A DNA stretch of 64,000 nucleotides from Rosistilla oblonga (GTDB taxonomy: Bacteria; Planctomycetota; Planctomycetia; Pirellulales; Pirellulaceae). Below the pieces are notes generated by a model, which did not search any database, was not told the origin of the DNA, and was given only the letters and a program-made list of their open reading frames with translations. The DNA lies in assembly GCF_007751715.1 (NCBI RefSeq), contig NZ_CP036292.1:4843339-4907338 (forward strand), in the 5' to 3' direction. Every line of letters begins with the position of its first letter. Positions within the stretch are counted from its first letter, which is position 1. Shown one piece after another: positions 18,971 through 27,200 of the stretch. Both the position numbers and the translations under genes were made by a program.

Positions 18971-19316
18971 TTCTTTCTCTAACGGTTATCGACGAGACGT
19001 AGGAACTTGGTGTGTCACGTGATTCGACGGGGGCAGAGAATTCTTGGCAACCGAATTTTTAATTCACGAGAACGGAACGCTTGCCCTCGGAGTGCGGAGT
19101 TATCCGGGCCGCGTTCCCTGGACGATGGCCTGGAATATGCAAGTCACCGGCCCTTCGGTCCTCGAACCATTGCGCGAATCGGCCGGATCGCGGTCCGGCG
19201 GGTCGTGCAGGACAAATCCAAGTTCCGGACGGGCCAAAGGTTCACCAATTTGCATAGCCCCGCCCGCAGGGCTGGGGAAGCCTATTTATTTGCGACGATG
19301 CTGTGTTGAACGCTGA
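18971..19316. other. Gene-free stretch with possible attC remnant
   Basis: 346 bp between the esterase start and the hicB stop. Six bases after the hicB stop the minus strand reads GTTCAAC (19305-19311), a perfect inverse core, but no partner core occurs within 150 bp; CCGTT occurs at about 18985. The rest contains no gene I can support; open frames here look like chance. Confidence 0.35.
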
Positions 19317-19529
19317 CTACGCTTCAACGTAGTCAGCGACACAGGATGGCGCCTGAATCGGTTCACCGTCTTCTTGCATGCCGTCGAGATGCATGCGGAT
19401 CGCTTCACGCATCCGCACTTCGACTTCGGCCCGCGTAGCACCGGTAGCCACACACCCGGGAAGGTCTGGGCAGAACGCCGATAGATTGTTAGGCGTTTGC
19501 TCGATGACGATCAGGTACTTGGTCTGCAT
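19317..19529 (-). CDS. hicB: HicB-family antitoxin (short form)
   Basis: 70 residues: MQTKYLIVIEQTPNNLSAFC, PDLPGCVATGATRAEVEVRM and REAIRMHLDGMQEDGEPI are the partial RNase-H fold of HicB. There is no C-terminal DNA-binding domain, so autoregulation would need another element. The start at 19529 is chosen over 19619 because the extra residues overlap hicA. It lies 4 bp after hicA. Confidence 0.9.
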   Translation of the reverse strand: MQTKYLIVIEQTPNNLSAFCPDLPGCVATGATRAEVEVRMREAIRMHLDGMQEDGEPIQAPSCVADYVEA

Positions 19530-19533
19530 CGGG

Positions 19534-19722
19534 TTAATCCTTGAGGCCAGCTTGCCGGAGAATGCTGTTGAGAGTGCCGGGAGCGATGTCGTCCTTGGGG
19601 TGTCCGGCGACCGTGACACGTCCCGTCTTGGTTGGATGTTTGAATTGCCGGTGGCTGCCCTTCTGCGCGACCATTACCCAACCATCACCTTCTATTATAT
19701 GCACGACTTCGCGAACCGTCAT
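19534..19722 (-). CDS. hicA: HicA-family mRNA interferase toxin
   Basis: 62 residues, a double-stranded RNA-binding-like fold. REVVHIIEGDGWVMVAQKGS then HRQFKHPTKTGRVTVAGHP includes the catalytic histidine of GSHRQF. The closing DDIAPGTLNSILRQAGL is typical. The frame is open far upstream but the ATG at 19722 gives the family's usual length. It precedes hicB by 4 bp and lies 22 bp from attC-like site G. Confidence 0.92.
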   Translation of the reverse strand: MTVREVVHIIEGDGWVMVAQKGSHRQFKHPTKTGRVTVAGHPKDDIAPGTLNSILRQAGLKD

Positions 19723-19743
19723 CGAACACCTTGGGATCAATTC

Positions 19744-19808
19744 GCCCAACGGAAGGTTTATGCACGACAACCTTTCGAAAACGCAGGTTGGTATACGAAA
19801 GGTTAGAA
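19744..19808 (-). other. attC-like recombination site G
   Basis: 65 bp. The minus strand begins TTCTAACCTTTCG and ends CCGTTGGGC, a perfect GTTRRRY core. Arms CCTTTCG / CGAAAGG pair. It aligns with site F, sharing GGTTTATG, CGAC and GCAGGTTG. No cassette gene lies to its right, where the chromosomal cytochrome gene begins, so it looks like the array's boundary. Confidence 0.68.
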
Positions 19809-19921
19809 GCCCCATTGGCAGGATGCAAACGCGGGCGGGCAAAAGGCCCGGTGGGGCTGCGACAATTGGGCTGATGCGGGGCGTTGCGTTCGGCCTGGGC
19901 AGCTGGCCGAGTCTGGATAGA

Positions 19922-21229
19922 ATGAAGCGGATGGATGCTGAAAAACGTAGAAAGATTGCCCTTGGCATCGCCTTGCTGGCGCTGCTGATTCTCCCAGGCT
20001 GCGGTACCGAGCCGCCCGATTTCCGCATGAATCGGGTCTTCGCGCACAAGATGGAGATCCACGGCGCGGAATTGGACACTGCGATCGACGATACCCAGAT
20101 CGCGATCACTCAGTTGTTCGGAACGCCGGACGAGCCGCTGATGCCGGCCGTGCTGACCGAGAATCCCGATTTCCAATCGCTGATCCAGCTCGAAAATCTG
20201 CAACGGGCCGCCGGAGCGGTTGCCAGCGATCGCGACGGGACCGATCGTGGGCTGTACCGCAAACATTGTTCGCAGTGCCATGGGATCAGCGGCGATGGGA
20301 ACGGACCGGCCTCCAATCTGTTGAATCCCTATCCTCGCGATTTCCGGATGGGCGTGTTCAAGTTCAAATCGACCCAGTACGGCGCCAAACCGACGGTCGA
20401 TGATCTGGTTCGGACGCTGCGGCAGGGGATGCCCGGCACGTCGATGCCTTCCTTCCATCTCTATCCCGACGAAGATCTGACCGCGTTGGCTCAATACGTG
20501 ATCTATTTAACGCTTCGTGGCGAAGTCGAACGGGCGATGTATCGCGACGCGGCCAACGAACTCGGCTACGGCGATCCCGACCAAACGCCGCAGGATCGGC
20601 TGCTGGCAATGGAGCTGAAGGAGAGCGATCCGGAAGCCTATCAGGAACAATGGGATGCGATCGAGGATTACGTCGTCGCGGCGGCGAGCCGATGGATCGA
20701 TGCTCCCGAACAAGTTGTCGCGATCGCCCCGCCGCCTGAAAAGATTCCGGCCTGGCCGTTGGCAGCCGATGCGAGCGCCGACCAGAAAGCGGAGATGACC
20801 GCGTCGATCGCTCGCGGCAGAGCGTTGTTTGGCGGCAAAGTCGCCAACTGTGCCATCTGCCATGGAGCCGATGGACGGGGTGACGGTCAGGTTAACGACT
20901 ACGACGATTGGACCAAAGAGTGGACGATGCGGAACGGGCTGGATCCCAAGGACCCTGAAAAGAAGCAGGTCGTTCGGGAATATTTGGCTCTAGGAGCTCA
21001 CAAGCCGCGGAACATCTTGCCTCGCGATATGCATGCCGGAGCGTTTCGCGGCGGCGACCAGCCGCAGGACATCTATCGCCGCATCGTGCAGGGGATCGAT
21101 GGAACGCCGATGCCCGCGATCAATCTGGTCGACCAACCGAGCGGCAGCGGGCTGACGACCGGCGACGTCTGGGATATCGTCCATTATGTGCTTTCGCTTT
21201 CGCAAACCGGGCGAGGCGAAGCACTATGA
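19922..21229 (+). CDS. Dihaem cytochrome c lipoprotein
   Basis: About 435 residues. The signal peptide ends in the lipobox LILPGC, so the protein is lipid-anchored facing the periplasm. Two haem-binding CxxCH motifs lie at 116-120 (CSQCH) and 310-314 (CAICH), each followed by a GDGxG turn; axial methionines are plausible at GTSMPSFH and GTPMPAIN. This gives two cytochrome c domains joined by a helical linker. It overlaps ctaA by 4 bp, suggesting a role in electron delivery to an aa3-type oxidase or its assembly. I chose the ATG at 19922; upstream codons cross the attC-like site. Confidence 0.88.
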   Translation: MKRMDAEKRRKIALGIALLALLILPGCGTEPPDFRMNRVFAHKMEIHGAELDTAIDDTQIAITQLFGTPDEPLMPAVLTENPDFQSLIQLENLQRAAGAVASDRDGTDRGLYRKHCSQCHGISGDGNGPASNLLNPYPRDFRMGVFKFKSTQYGAKPTVDDLVRTLRQGMPGTSMPSFHLYPDEDLTALAQYVIYLTLRGEVERAMYRDAANELGYGDPDQTPQDRLLAMELKESDPEAYQEQWDAIEDYVVAAASRWIDAPEQVVAIAPPPEKIPAWPLAADASADQKAEMTASIARGRALFGGKVANCAICHGADGRGDGQVNDYDDWTKEWTMRNGLDPKDPEKKQVVREYLALGAHKPRNILPRDMHAGAFRGGDQPQDIYRRIVQGIDGTPMPAINLVDQPSGSGLTTGDVWDIVHYVLSLSQTGRGEAL

Positions 21230-22257
21230 ATCGCGAACAGGAACCGATCTTGGACGAACTGAAAAACGAAACACCCGCGACCGACGAAGCGGGTTCGCCG
21301 TGGCGATCCCCGTGGGTTCATCGCTGGGCAGTGCTGTTGGTCTGCCTGACCTGGCCGCTGATCTGGGTCGGCGGGCTGGTGACGACTTACGACGCTGGAA
21401 TGGCGGTCCCCGATTGGCCGGCAACCTACGGATATAATATGTTCCTGTATCCGTGGACCACTTGGTTGTTGGGCCCCTTCGATTTGTTGATCGAACACGG
21501 CCACCGCCTGCTGGCGTCGCTGGTCGGCCTGATCACGATCGCGATGTTAGTCGCCGCCGTCTGGTCGCGGCAGCCTCGCTGGATCGTGCGGCTGTGCATC
21601 CTCGCTCTAGTCGGCGTGATCTTACAAGGCGCACTCGGCGGCGCTCGCGTCGTGATGGACGCGCGGACTGTGGCGATGATCCACGGCTGCTTTGGCCCCG
21701 CCTTTTTTGTCCTCTGCTGGATGATCGCCGGAGTCAGTTCGCGATGGTGGCAAGCGACCGACGCCCCAAGTGTTCCCAGGACGGCAGTCCGCTGGGGGGC
21801 GGCGTTGGCGATCAGCAGCTACGTTCAATTAATTCTGGGAGCTCAACTGCGGCACATGCCCGTCGACGCCGGTGACTCGTTTTTCCGGCATATCGTCTTT
21901 TCCCACCTTACCGGAGCCGCCCTGGTTGCGGTTTTGTCCGTCATTACCGCCTGGAAGTTGCGTCGCTGCGGCGATTTGACGCTATCCAGAATCGGGTTGG
22001 GGCTGATAGGATTGCTGATCTTGCAGTGGTCGTTGGGACTGGGGACGTGGTTTGTAAACTACGGATCGCCGTGGGCCCTGAGTCAATGGCCGTCGCTGGC
22101 GCGGTATGTGATCGTAGCCAAAGGATGGACCGAATCGATGATCGTGACAGGGCATATGGCGACGGGATCGTTGATCCTGGCGCTGGCCTGTTGGACTTGG
22201 TTGCGAGCATCGCGACGCTGCGAAAACTCCTCATTTGCGAAACCCGCGTTCGATTGA
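21226..22257 (+). CDS. ctaA: Haem A synthase (COX15/CtaA)
   Basis: 343 residues, eight membrane helices in two similar halves. Haem-ligand histidines appear in EHGHRLLAS, MIHGCFGPAFF, RHIVFSHLTGA and TGHMATGS, the four-histidine pattern of CtaA. GGLVTTYDAGMAVPDWP is the conserved first periplasmic loop. It oxidises the C8 methyl of haem O to give haem A for cytochrome oxidase. The start overlaps the cytochrome c stop (ATGA), and ctaB follows 28 bp later. Confidence 0.92.
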   Translation: MNREQEPILDELKNETPATDEAGSPWRSPWVHRWAVLLVCLTWPLIWVGGLVTTYDAGMAVPDWPATYGYNMFLYPWTTWLLGPFDLLIEHGHRLLASLVGLITIAMLVAAVWSRQPRWIVRLCILALVGVILQGALGGARVVMDARTVAMIHGCFGPAFFVLCWMIAGVSSRWWQATDAPSVPRTAVRWGAALAISSYVQLILGAQLRHMPVDAGDSFFRHIVFSHLTGAALVAVLSVITAWKLRRCGDLTLSRIGLGLIGLLILQWSLGLGTWFVNYGSPWALSQWPSLARYVIVAKGWTESMIVTGHMATGSLILALACWTWLRASRRCENSSFAKPAFD

Positions 22258-22285
22258 GAACGCTCACAATACAAAGGCTAACTTC

Positions 22286-23302
22286 ATGAGTGGCGATCTT
22301 GTCGTATTGGATCGACCGGAACGACTTAGCACCGTCGTGCGACCAACTCGTGTGCCGATCGCATCGGAAGGCAATTCGATCGACGCCGCCGATTCGCCGC
22401 ATCGCGGACGTCACGGCGGCACCGCCGCAGCGTCGCTCAAGGCGTCGATTCGTGGGCTGTACGATCTGACCAAGCCGCGGATCGTGATGATGATCCTGAT
22501 CACGACCGGCATGTCGGCGATGTTCTTGGCTGGCACCGATCTTTCGATGTGGATGATGATGCATCTGATGATCGGCACCGCCGCGGTCGCCGGCAGCGCC
22601 AGCGTGATGAACCAGTTTATCGAGCGTGAAGCCGACGCGAAGATGATGCGGACGATGAAGCGTCCGTTGCCAAGCGGGCTCGTTTCCCCGGGAGCTGCGT
22701 TGATTTTCGGAATCACGATCGGCCTGCTGGGAACCGCTTACTTGGCGATCAACGTCGGCCAGAGCACCGCGTTTGTTGGTGTCGCGACTTGGGTCGGTTA
22801 TGTAATGCTGTACACTCCGTTGAAACAGAAGACCGCCTGGAACACGACCGTCGGCGCGATCGCCGGCGCGTTGCCGATGATGATGGGCTTCGCAGCCGCT
22901 GGCGGCAGCCTGACCGATCCTCGCGGATGGTTGTTGGTCGCCGTGTTGTTCCTGTGGCAATACCCGCACTTCATGGCGATCGCTTGGATGTACCGCGGCC
23001 AATACGCCGATGCGGGCTTTAAGATGACGCCGGTTGTCGAACCGACGGGCAAGAGTGCCGGATGGCAAGCGATCGCCGGCGCGTTGGCTTTGCCAGCCGT
23101 TTTGATCACGCTGGTCCTTCCCTACAACTACGCTCCGCTGTTTGCGGTCCTCGCCGTGGCAGCCTCGTTCGGGATGATTCGCAGTTCGTTCCGCTTCTGC
23201 GGTAGCCCCAACGACGTCACCGCGCGACAACTGTTGATGTCGTCGCTGGTCCAATTGCCCGCCTCGCTGGCCGTTCTTATCGCCGCGCGACTGCTCGGTT
23301 AA
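22286..23302 (+). CDS. ctaB: Protohaem IX farnesyltransferase (haem O synthase)
   Basis: About 338 residues, UbiA-type prenyltransferase with nine membrane helices. LTKPRIVMMILITT opens the core; MNQFIEREADAKMMRTMKRP is the Mg-diphosphate-binding aspartate-rich motif, and the second loop YTPLKQKT plus WQYPHFMAIAWMY are haem-O-synthase signatures. It follows ctaA and makes its substrate, so cytochrome c, ctaA and ctaB form one functional unit; oxidase subunit genes are not in the window. I chose the ATG at 22286. Confidence 0.93.
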   Translation: MSGDLVVLDRPERLSTVVRPTRVPIASEGNSIDAADSPHRGRHGGTAAASLKASIRGLYDLTKPRIVMMILITTGMSAMFLAGTDLSMWMMMHLMIGTAAVAGSASVMNQFIEREADAKMMRTMKRPLPSGLVSPGAALIFGITIGLLGTAYLAINVGQSTAFVGVATWVGYVMLYTPLKQKTAWNTTVGAIAGALPMMMGFAAAGGSLTDPRGWLLVAVLFLWQYPHFMAIAWMYRGQYADAGFKMTPVVEPTGKSAGWQAIAGALALPAVLITLVLPYNYAPLFAVLAVAASFGMIRSSFRFCGSPNDVTARQLLMSSLVQLPASLAVLIAARLLG

Positions 23303-23427
23303 TCCGCCGCCGCTGCCCTATCCCTCCTCCGCTGGTTTCGCCCGCCGCCTCGCTTCGCTGGCGTGGCGGCCGACCGCCGCAGCCCAACGACCTTCCCATC
23401 GATCGCCGACTGAAACAGGTCGGAGCC

Positions 23428-24384
23428 GTGAAAATGACCTCCGCAGATCCCCACCATCCGACAACCCAATACGCTGTCGAAGCTGTCGATGTGCACCATC
23501 GCTACGATGACCACGTCGCTTTGGACGGCGTCAACCTGCAGATTCCGCAAGGCAAGATCTTCGCGCTGCTGGGCCCCAACGGCAGCGGGAAAACGACGCT
23601 GTTCCGTCTGCTGGCGACGCTGATGCCGCTGCAACGCGGGCAATTGAGCGTCTCGGGGGCGAGCGTCGAATCGGTGATGGAAGTCCGCCGCCGGATCGGG
23701 ATCGTCTTTCAATCGCCTAGCTTGGACAAGAAGCTGACCGTTCAGGAGAACATCCGCTGCCAAGCCGCGTTGTACGGAATCCATGGCGCCGCACTGCGAC
23801 AGCGGGAAGAAGAAGTCCTGCAGCGTTTGAGGCTCGCCGACCGCCGCAATGATTATTGCGAAAAGCTTTCCGGCGGCCTGAAGCGACGCGTCGAACTGGC
23901 CAAGGGAATGCTGCATCAACCTCAGGTGCTGCTGTTGGATGAACCGAGCACCGGCTTGGACCCAGGGGCTCGATTGGACCTGTGGGAAGCGCTCAAAGAG
24001 TTTTCGCAGCAGGGACTGTCGGTCGTGTTGACGACGCATCTGTTGGAAGAAGCCGAAAAAGCGGATCAGATCGCGATCCTGAGCGAAGGCAAAGTGATCG
24101 CCGAAGGAGCACCGGATCGCTTGCGATCGCAGATGGGTTCGGGCTTGATCACGATCACCACCGACCAACCCGAAGCGGTTTGCCAAAAGCTGCAACAGCA
24201 GATGGGAATCGAAGGGCAAGCGTTACACAATCAAGTTCGCATCCAGAGCGATCAGCCCGGTCCGATGGTGCCTGAGTTGCTGACGACGCTGGGCGACCAA
24301 GCGACTTCGATCTCGATCGGCCGGCCGAGTCTAGAAGATGTCTTTATCGCAAAGACCGGTTATCAATTCTGGTCGGGCGAATAA
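23428..24384 (+). CDS. ABC transporter ATP-binding protein (DrrA/NatA-like)
   Basis: 318 residues. Walker A GPNGSGKTT, Q-loop VFQSPSLDKKLT, signature LSGGLKRRVELAKG, Walker B VLLLDEPSTGLDPG and the switch histidine TTHLLEEAE are all intact. The C-terminal 90 residues are the accessory domain found in drug/sodium-export ATPases. It pairs with the permease 17 bp downstream. Substrate unknown. Confidence 0.9.
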   Translation: MKMTSADPHHPTTQYAVEAVDVHHRYDDHVALDGVNLQIPQGKIFALLGPNGSGKTTLFRLLATLMPLQRGQLSVSGASVESVMEVRRRIGIVFQSPSLDKKLTVQENIRCQAALYGIHGAALRQREEEVLQRLRLADRRNDYCEKLSGGLKRRVELAKGMLHQPQVLLLDEPSTGLDPGARLDLWEALKEFSQQGLSVVLTTHLLEEAEKADQIAILSEGKVIAEGAPDRLRSQMGSGLITITTDQPEAVCQKLQQQMGIEGQALHNQVRIQSDQPGPMVPELLTTLGDQATSISIGRPSLEDVFIAKTGYQFWSGE

Positions 24385-24401
24385 CAGAAACTGAATTCAT
24401 C

Positions 24402-25304
24402 ATGAGTACACTTACCTCGGAATCCTCCGAATCGAAAACCCCAGTCGCATCTGGCGGCTCGCTTGGCGCAGGGGCGTCGCTCGACATCCGCCCCAGCGGA
24501 ATCGCCGCGGCTTGGATGCTGGCTCGCCGCGAATGGACACGCTTCTTCCGGCAGAAGAACCGCGTCGTATCCGCTGTCGTTCAACCGCTGCTGTTCTGGT
24601 TGATGTTTGGCGCCGGAATGCGTGGTTCGTTCTCCTGGACGACCAGCGGACAAGAAGGCTTTTTCGAATACTTCCTCCCCGGCACGATCGGTTTGATCGT
24701 ACTGTTCACCGCGATCTTCGCCACCATTTCAGTGATCGAAGATCGCCGCGAAGGGTTCATGCAAGGCGTGCTCGTTTCGCCGGTGGGACGCTGGCCGGTG
24801 TTGGTCGGCAAAGTTGTCGGTGGTGGCGGAATCGCCTGGGCTCAAGCCGTTATGTTCCTCGGCCTGGTGTTGCTGTTTGGCATGGCCAGCCCCGGGATCA
24901 ACACGGTCTATGCGCTTGTGCTGTTGGCCGTGATGTCGATCACGTTGTGTTCGGTCGGCATGATCGTCGCCTGGCCGATGACCAGCACGCAAGGCTTTCA
25001 CGCGGTGATGATGCTGTTCCTGATGCCGATGTGGCTGTTGAGCGGTGCGTTTTTCCCAATCCCCGCGATCAGCGATGCGACGTCGATCGGCCAGTCGATC
25101 CTGCACTGGATCATGCGCTGCAATCCGCTCAGCTATTCGATGGTCGAACTCCGTCGGCTGCTCTACCCCGAGGTTGTCTTGGCCGACAACGTCTGGGGCC
25201 CGTCGTCGCTGATCACCTGGACGGTCTCGCTGCTGTTCATGATCGGAGCGTTGGTCCTAGCGGGCTGGTTGATGCGAGGCAGCCGTCGCGCCGATCTGGT
25301 TTAG
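24402..25304 (+). CDS. ABC-2 type transporter permease
   Basis: 300 residues with six membrane helices after a 40-residue cytoplasmic start. REWTRFFRQKNRVVSAVVQP and the late LSGAFFPI block are typical of ABC-2 exporters (polysaccharide, drug, CcmB-like). It lies 17 bp after its ATPase, forming a two-gene exporter. Its position after ctaB makes a link to oxidase biogenesis possible but unproven. Confidence 0.87.
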   Translation: MSTLTSESSESKTPVASGGSLGAGASLDIRPSGIAAAWMLARREWTRFFRQKNRVVSAVVQPLLFWLMFGAGMRGSFSWTTSGQEGFFEYFLPGTIGLIVLFTAIFATISVIEDRREGFMQGVLVSPVGRWPVLVGKVVGGGGIAWAQAVMFLGLVLLFGMASPGINTVYALVLLAVMSITLCSVGMIVAWPMTSTQGFHAVMMLFLMPMWLLSGAFFPIPAISDATSIGQSILHWIMRCNPLSYSMVELRRLLYPEVVLADNVWGPSSLITWTVSLLFMIGALVLAGWLMRGSRRADLV

Positions 25305-25423
25305 AGCGAACTGGCCAGCCCCCTTCCCTTTTGCTGGCGAATCCTTCATCCTGAGCCAGCTGGATAATCTCTGGAAGCGGCTCTGGGCGGCTTCCCCCAA
25401 CACCCGACGAATCGTAAGAAGCT

Positions 25424-26215
25424 ATGGCCGTTCCACGCGTTTTGATCCTTCGTGCTCCGGGAACTAATTGCGACGAAGAGACCGCGTTTGCGTTTGAAGC
25501 TGCCGGTGCGGTCACCGAACGCGTTCATGTGAACCGGTTGATCGAAAATCCCAAACTGGCCGAGGACTTCCAAGTTCTCTGCCTGCCGGGCGGATTCAGC
25601 TACGGCGACGACATCGCTGCCGGGCGGATTCTGGCCAGCCAATTGGACCGCCACCTGGGCGATATGGTCCGCCAGTTCTGCGACCAAGACCGCTTGGTCC
25701 TTGGCATCTGCAACGGCTTCCAAGTTCTGATGCGACTGGGCGTGTTGACCTCGGGCGTCCGCGAGACCCAGCCGGCGACGCTGACCTGGAACGATCACGG
25801 CCGTTTCGAAGACCGCTGGGTTCACTTGTCTGTCGACGAGACGCCATGCGTCTTCTTGAAGGGGATCGACAAGATGTATTTGCCGATCGCACATGCCGAG
25901 GGCAAGTTCGTGACCGCCGACGCCGAGGCGTTAAAAGCGTTCCGCGACGCGGGACGGTTGGCGCTGCGATACACAACCGCCGATGCGGGACAAACCAGCG
26001 ACGAAGTCCTGCCGTTCCCATCGAACCCCAACGGGTCCGAAGCGAACGTGGCCGGAATCTGCGACGCGACCGGCCGTTTGTTTGGCCTGATGCCTCACCC
26101 CGAACGACACATCGATCCAACGCATCACCCACAATGGACCCGCCGCACCGAGCAGCCGCAGTGGGGCGAAGGGTTTGCCATCTTCAAAAACGCAGTCGAT
26201 TACTTTGGTGAATAA
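25424..26215 (+). CDS. purQ: Phosphoribosylformylglycinamidine synthase subunit PurQ
   Basis: 263 residues, class I glutamine amidotransferase that supplies ammonia to PurL in purine synthesis. RAPGTNCDEE opens it, GGFSYGDD is the oxyanion region, the nucleophile is C96 in GICNGFQVL, and the triad histidine/glutamate sits in LMPHPERHID. It is longer than the classical 225-residue small PurQ, as in the family variant with extra loops. The purL partner is not in the window. Confidence 0.93.
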   Translation: MAVPRVLILRAPGTNCDEETAFAFEAAGAVTERVHVNRLIENPKLAEDFQVLCLPGGFSYGDDIAAGRILASQLDRHLGDMVRQFCDQDRLVLGICNGFQVLMRLGVLTSGVRETQPATLTWNDHGRFEDRWVHLSVDETPCVFLKGIDKMYLPIAHAEGKFVTADAEALKAFRDAGRLALRYTTADAGQTSDEVLPFPSNPNGSEANVAGICDATGRLFGLMPHPERHIDPTHHPQWTRRTEQPQWGEGFAIFKNAVDYFGE

Positions 26216-27200
26216 TAACGAGCCTTCGTTTGTCGGACGATTGAAGAAAATCGCAGGACCTGTCTTCGGGCTGATCCTGTTCTCCGTTGCCGCTTCGTTT
26301 CTGTACAAGAAGACGCAAGAGATCACCTGGGACGAATTCGCCGCGGGCGTCGCCAACATTCCTCTGGCGTATCATCTGCTGGCCTGCCTGTTGGTCGCAC
26401 TCAACTATTTTGTCCTGACCGGCAACGACGTGTTGGCGGTTCAGTTTGTTGGGGCGGGCAGTTCGGGGGCCGAAGAGGGCCGCCCTAGGCTGAGCTATCG
26501 CAAAGTCGGCTTGGTCTCGTTCCTCGCCTACGCCTTCAGCAACAACATAGGCGCCGTGGCAGCCGGGATTCCGATCCGCGTTCGGTTCTATAGCGGTTGG
26601 GGACTGGGGACCGCTCAAATCGTGGCCCTGCTGGCCTTCACGAGCCTCTCGTTTTGGGTCGGTGTCTGCATGGTCGGCGGCGTGGTGCTGTCGATTGCGG
26701 AAATTCCGATGCCACCGAAGATCGATCTGCCGGTCAGTTCGCGGATCCTCGGTTTTACGCTGCTGGCGGCGATTGCTCTCTACGCGGCGCTCTGCACTTG
26801 GTGGCGTCGTCCGTTGCCGCTGGCGGGACTGAAGCTGTTGCCCCCTGGACCGGCATTGATGCGGAAGCAGATCGTTGTCGCTTCGATGGACCTGATTCTG
26901 GTGGCGACGACGCTGTACGTTTTGTTGCCGAGCGGGATTTCAGCCAGTTACCTGCAAGTGGTCGGCGTCTATCTGCTGGCACTCGCCGCCGCGATGCTGA
27001 CTCAGGTCCCCGGCGGACTGGGCGTCTTGGAAGCGATCCTGCTGACGCTGTTGGCCAGCAGTGATGAAGCGGTCATCTTAGGCGCGCTGCTGATCTTCCG
27101 AATCTATTATTACGTCGTGCCACTGTTGGTCGCGTCCGTGGTGTTGGCGACCGTGGAGGTGCGATCGACGCGTGCCGCTCGCAAGCTATTGAGCGGCTGA
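26208..27200 (+). CDS. LPG-synthase-like TM protein (UPF0104)
   Basis: About 330 residues, eight membrane helices. It resembles the flippase domain of lysylphosphatidylglycerol synthase without its synthase domain, as in AglD-type proteins: YFVLTGNDVLAV, FLAYAFSNNIGAVAAGIPIRVRFY and AMLTQVPGGLGVLEAILL are the family blocks. The start is uncertain. A GTG at 26208 overlaps the purQ stop by 8 bp; a TTG at 26175 would overlap more. It overlaps the convergent CNNM gene by 15 bp. Confidence 0.8.
   Translation: MNNNEPSFVGRLKKIAGPVFGLILFSVAASFLYKKTQEITWDEFAAGVANIPLAYHLLACLLVALNYFVLTGNDVLAVQFVGAGSSGAEEGRPRLSYRKVGLVSFLAYAFSNNIGAVAAGIPIRVRFYSGWGLGTAQIVALLAFTSLSFWVGVCMVGGVVLSIAEIPMPPKIDLPVSSRILGFTLLAAIALYAALCTWWRRPLPLAGLKLLPPGPALMRKQIVVASMDLILVATTLYVLLPSGISASYLQVVGVYLLALAAAMLTQVPGGLGVLEAILLTLLASSDEAVILGALLIFRIYYYVVPLLVASVVLATVEVRSTRAARKLLSG

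Larger units (their letters stand above)
13666..19808 (-). mobile_element. Integron cassette array without integrase (CALIN-like)
   Basis: Small cassettes (two ParE-type toxin-antitoxin pairs plus a frameshifted third toxin, HicAB, an ankyrin protein, a four-helix membrane protein, an orphan protein, an esterase) are separated by imperfect palindromes with attC termini. Read on the minus strand, each site begins with a YTAAC or YCAAC inverse core 6-20 bp after a gene's stop, and ends with a GTTRRRY-like core 16-70 bp before the next gene's start, which is standard cassette polarity. Cassette 15111-15648 is the one inverted exception. No tyrosine recombinase is encoded in the window. The esterase and the outer limits are the least certain members. 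Confidence 0.72.

Noticed and set aside
13666-19808. Prophage or IS-driven origin for the small-gene region
   Set aside because: No transposase, recombinase or phage structural gene is encoded, and the repeated elements have attC form.
21944-23254. 436-residue open frame antisense to ctaA/ctaB
   Set aside because: Shadow of two well-supported genes in GC-rich sequence; the translation is His/Arg-rich with no domain.
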